Virus record (IMG/VR): IMGVR_UViG_3300010413_002075
Coordinates: 1-62,779 of that record
From: a virus
Length of the DNA: 62,779 bases
Reading direction: 5' to 3' (one strand)
Both the position numbers and the translations under genes were made by a program. The notes under the pieces were generated by a model. The model saw only the letters and a program-made list of their open reading frames with translations, was not told the origin of the DNA and searched no databases. Shown here piece by piece: positions 61,301 through 62,779 of the stretch (position 1 is the first letter of the stretch; each line of letters opens with the position of its first letter).

Positions 61301-62482
61301 AAATCTGCCAGATCCATCACTTAATTGTACTACCCCAGCACTACCAGAACTTATATTACAAAGATTATAAGTATTACTGCTTTCATCTATATAATTTAAT
61401 TCACCATTTGCACTGTTAACATAAAGAGTTCCAAAACCAGTTGTTGCTCCAGGAATGCCTGATTCTCTTATTAATATACCAGTATCTTCTACCCTAAAAT
61501 AATCAGTAGCATTATCACTTCTGCAGTAAAAATGTATTCTGCTATTATTATGGTCATACATTATAAAACGATTGTTAGTGCCTATGCCGCTAGCAAAAAG
61601 GGTTGCATAGTTGGTATAACAGCCAAAATATGCACTACCAGATTGTGATGTTACGCCTATGCCAGCGGAAGTACCTGATGCAGCATAAAATCTTGCAACA
61701 ACAGTATTAGCTACACTGGTTGACACATGCAACGGATATGATGGAGAACTTTCTCCAATACCAACTCTATCATTTACGTCATCATAATAAAATTGCGCTG
61801 CTCCACCAAATACTCCGCCATTATTATATTGTACTTGACCATCCGATCCAACAGCGCTGGCTCCGCCCAAAGTCAAATCGGACTCTGTTCCATCATGAGC
61901 TTTATAATATAATTTTCCATCTGTCTTGGCATATAAGGCTCCGAAACCAGATGTAATAGAGGTTGCTTCCGAAGCAAGTTCTTGTAATTCTACAAATCCA
62001 TCGCCTCGAATAACCATTCTGGTAATTGGACTTGATGATGTGGAGCCATCACAAGTTCCAAATTCCATTTTGGCTTTGTGAACAGTGCTTCCACTGGTTT
62101 TAATGACAGTAATATCGGCAACACCTGTCCAACCATTTGTGTCTCTGGAATTAAATCTTATCTCTCCTACTATATCGTTATCGGATAATCCGGCTAATGA
62201 TTCTGGCGTTCCTCTTGATGTCCAAAATTTCAAATAACCAAAAGCATTGCTTCCACCACCTGCTCCAGTATTGTCATATACATTTAAATGATAGTTGGCT
62301 TCGCCGTCTTGTTTACGAGAGGCGAAATTTCCTCCATAAGCAGTAACCCCACCATTAGTTGACAAATTTCCATTAGCACGATCATAAAATAAATCGTTGT
62401 CACCAGCGATACTATTAATACCAGTGAAAAAAGCTAAGTATCCATCACCGGTCTGTGCTATGGTAAGTGGTTGATATGACAT
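58352..62482 (-). CDS. Giant modular tail fibre/spike with S74 chaperone domain (paralogue)
   Basis: 1376 aa from the ATG at 62482 (GGGGA 8 bases upstream). It has the same modules (GYLAFFTGINSIAGDNDLFY; VQYNNGGVFGGAAQFYYDDV) and a C-terminal S74 domain (ASDIRLKRDITPLNNALDNV ... IGLIAQETEKVLPELV) ending in a coiled coil. It is a tandem paralogue of the gene downstream. Start overlaps the stop of the upstream partial gene (TAATG). Confidence 0.85.
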   Translation of the reverse strand: MSYQPLTIAQTGDGYLAFFTGINSIAGDNDLFYDRANGNLSTNGGVTAYGGNFASRKQDGEANYHLNVYDNTGAGGGSNAFGYLKFWTSRGTPESLAGLSDNDIVGEIRFNSRDTNGWTGVADITVIKTSGSTVHKAKMEFGTCDGSTSSSPITRMVIRGDGFVELQELASEATSITSGFGALYAKTDGKLYYKAHDGTESDLTLGGASAVGSDGQVQYNNGGVFGGAAQFYYDDVNDRVGIGESSPSYPLHVSTSVANTVVARFYAASGTSAGIGVTSQSGSAYFGCYTNYATLFASGIGTNNRFIMYDHNNSRIHFYCRSDNATDYFRVEDTGILIRESGIPGATTGFGTLYVNSANGELNYIDESSNTYNLCNISSGSAGVVQLSDGSGRFTSSQVYWDEVNDRFSVGNAATDQDFEFQKYKDGWVNLRIRNRDTGGSHASVLLQEVRDTTYYIVTRGPHSTATPLWGIDMASSVAHFVNGGKLLLKTPSNFGIYIVSGGQYTATFNADQNLGLGTYLPHEKLTVMGAIAFGELSGLNSDLDYDGYGRLYVKSDDKLYFKPYGQAEIDLTAGGGGTPAGADTQIQFNNSGSFGGDTKLIWDYANSELEVDGYILPITDNTHGLGSPTKRWESLSLGPDSLHIISTDAETGQGYAWSLGIGTDSGKGNFQITQSDRTAFKIEPGGTIRIPGWLDIGGLLCQNNVWISGFSSEGMFNIVDSVNGNQLRIGTDNNMLNFFRLRTDGGDGFAITGNNDDIGIFVDAASGAYVGIGNTNPSEKLTVEGAIALDELSSTPGTTTGYGKIYASTDHSLYYKNASGTIYTLSGRVGGSGSANHIAIWTNSNTLTYDPSDLYWDSTNVRLGINTSSPQRHIHINGIDPSIRLEDTTYDDYDVINDSGVFKIYNVTDARSDIAVDGDGNITMNSKLGIGVSPSFIIDTLETTDGLSLVRVKNASTGTSARSAVQVVADVAACNIMTFSSNSSFTFDGVSLADSTRISSNGLFLVAGQAPLYLCSANLIGMAINTEGKVGIGTELSHEALTVNGIISLQEQDNYNRSFDGYGSLWAKSDGTLRYGGQALATSAQGADGYVAFFTGAGAIAGDNDLYWDREKNWLGVGTSSPAGIAEFSGYQRYPTVYISGYDESAGVLSLRGAKGTQTSPAAVVNSNSLGYIEFKGYDGSNWGAGAYIFGTAAEDWDGSGHGGAIDFYTTAVNSTSGDYNWRMRPDGSLWFKEFSGTHVTPDSSYGSLVVKTDGLIYLKNDGGTEYDLTAGASDIRLKRDITPLNNALDNVLQLNGVQFYWKDPDREQSPQIGLIAQETEKVLPELVQDGKTKTIKYHQLTAVLVEAVKDLKKENDSLRAELNEIKNLLNQGKE

Positions 62483-62779
62483 TATATGATTCCCCATTCA
62501 GAACCATACGATACGAATGTCAGTGATTTATATCCTTCAGCTATCTCAACAAAAGCCTGACTATCAATCGTCTCGGCTCCATTTCCGTCAATTGTTATTA
62601 TATTAGTGCTTGATGTTGTATTCTTAACTATTACGGTTTGTCCAGTTCCTCCTGATGCAGCTGGTAGTGTAATTGTAAATCCTCCGCCAGATGGATCACA
62701 GCGAACTATTTCATCAAATGCTGCTGTATAATTTCCAGTCTTAGAGGCAGTTATTGTATATTGAGGGGCTCCGCCTCCG
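62482..62779 (-). CDS. Tail-fibre-like protein, C-terminal end (partial)
   Basis: 98 codons of a gene that enters from the right edge. Beta-rich, low-complexity Gly/Thr/Ile sequence (PSGGGFTITLPAASGGTGQT, GNGAETIDSQAFVEIAEGYK) ending SYGSEWGII, like the C-terminal domains of phage tail fibres. Coupled to the next fibre gene by TAATG. Confidence 0.65.
   Translation of the reverse strand, partial: GGGAPQYTITASKTGNYTAAFDEIVRCDPSGGGFTITLPAASGGTGQTVIVKNTTSSTNIITIDGNGAETIDSQAFVEIAEGYKSLTFVSYGSEWGII

Noticed and set aside
1-62779. Prophage or bacterial chromosome segment
   Set aside because: There is no integrase, attachment site or host housekeeping operon, and gene density, strand bias and content are those of a lytic large phage.

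Overview
This window looks like part of the genome of a very large, AT-rich tailed bacteriophage (huge/jumbo phage class). Nearly every base is coding, every recognisable gene lies on the minus strand, stop and start codons often overlap (TAATG, ATGA), and packaging, replication, tail-fibre and host-takeover genes sit together. There is no ribosomal operon, integrase or + strand gene. The host cannot be named from this sequence.

Layout in transcription order (high to low coordinate). 62.8-53.7 kb: the end of one tail-fibre-like gene and two giant modular fibre genes, each ending in an endosialidase-type chaperone domain. 53.7-52.9 kb: two small proteins behind a consensus promoter. 52.9-51.8 kb: an RNA locus with its own consensus promoter and terminator. 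It holds four cassettes with matching flanks (one containing a circularly permuted tRNA), one further structured RNA, and four CCA-encoding tRNAs or tRNA-like RNAs. 51.8-42.7 kb: EF-Ts, small barrel/coiled-coil proteins, three genes sharing the start MKxRxGFVSNSSSSSF, RfbC, glutamine synthetase, a PD-(D/E)XK nuclease, a cysteine desulfurase and a Ro60-like ring protein. 42.7-35.9 kb: DEDDh exonuclease, JAB and E1-like proteins, ClpP, transglycosylase, family-4 uracil-DNA glycosylase, HExxH protein, dCMP deaminase. 35.9-35.5 kb: a complete tmRNA. 35.5-11.7 kb: FtsK-like ATPase, split DnaG primase, SbcCD, nucleotide enzymes, a Cas4/RecB-like nuclease, two sigma-like factors, trigger factor, DNA polymerase III alpha (DnaE), a probable ssDNA-binding protein, RuvC, DnaJ, a trypsin-like protease, RecA and IF3. 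11.5-0 kb: virion and packaging proteins, a tRNA-nucleotidyltransferase-like protein, ATP-dependent DNA ligase and the start of a probable large terminase.

The phage carries an almost complete replication/recombination set and an unusually broad translation and proteostasis set (IF3, EF-Ts, tmRNA, tRNAs, tRNA nucleotidyltransferase, trigger factor, DnaJ, ClpP). The most novel part is the RNA locus. Its flanking stems covary, they enclose tRNA modules in normal and permuted order, and a Ro60-like protein is encoded about 8 kb away on the same strand. This layout recalls bacterial Ro-Y RNA particles, whose YrlA RNAs contain a tRNA-like module. That link is an inference; the permuted tRNA and the paired flanks are read directly from the sequence.
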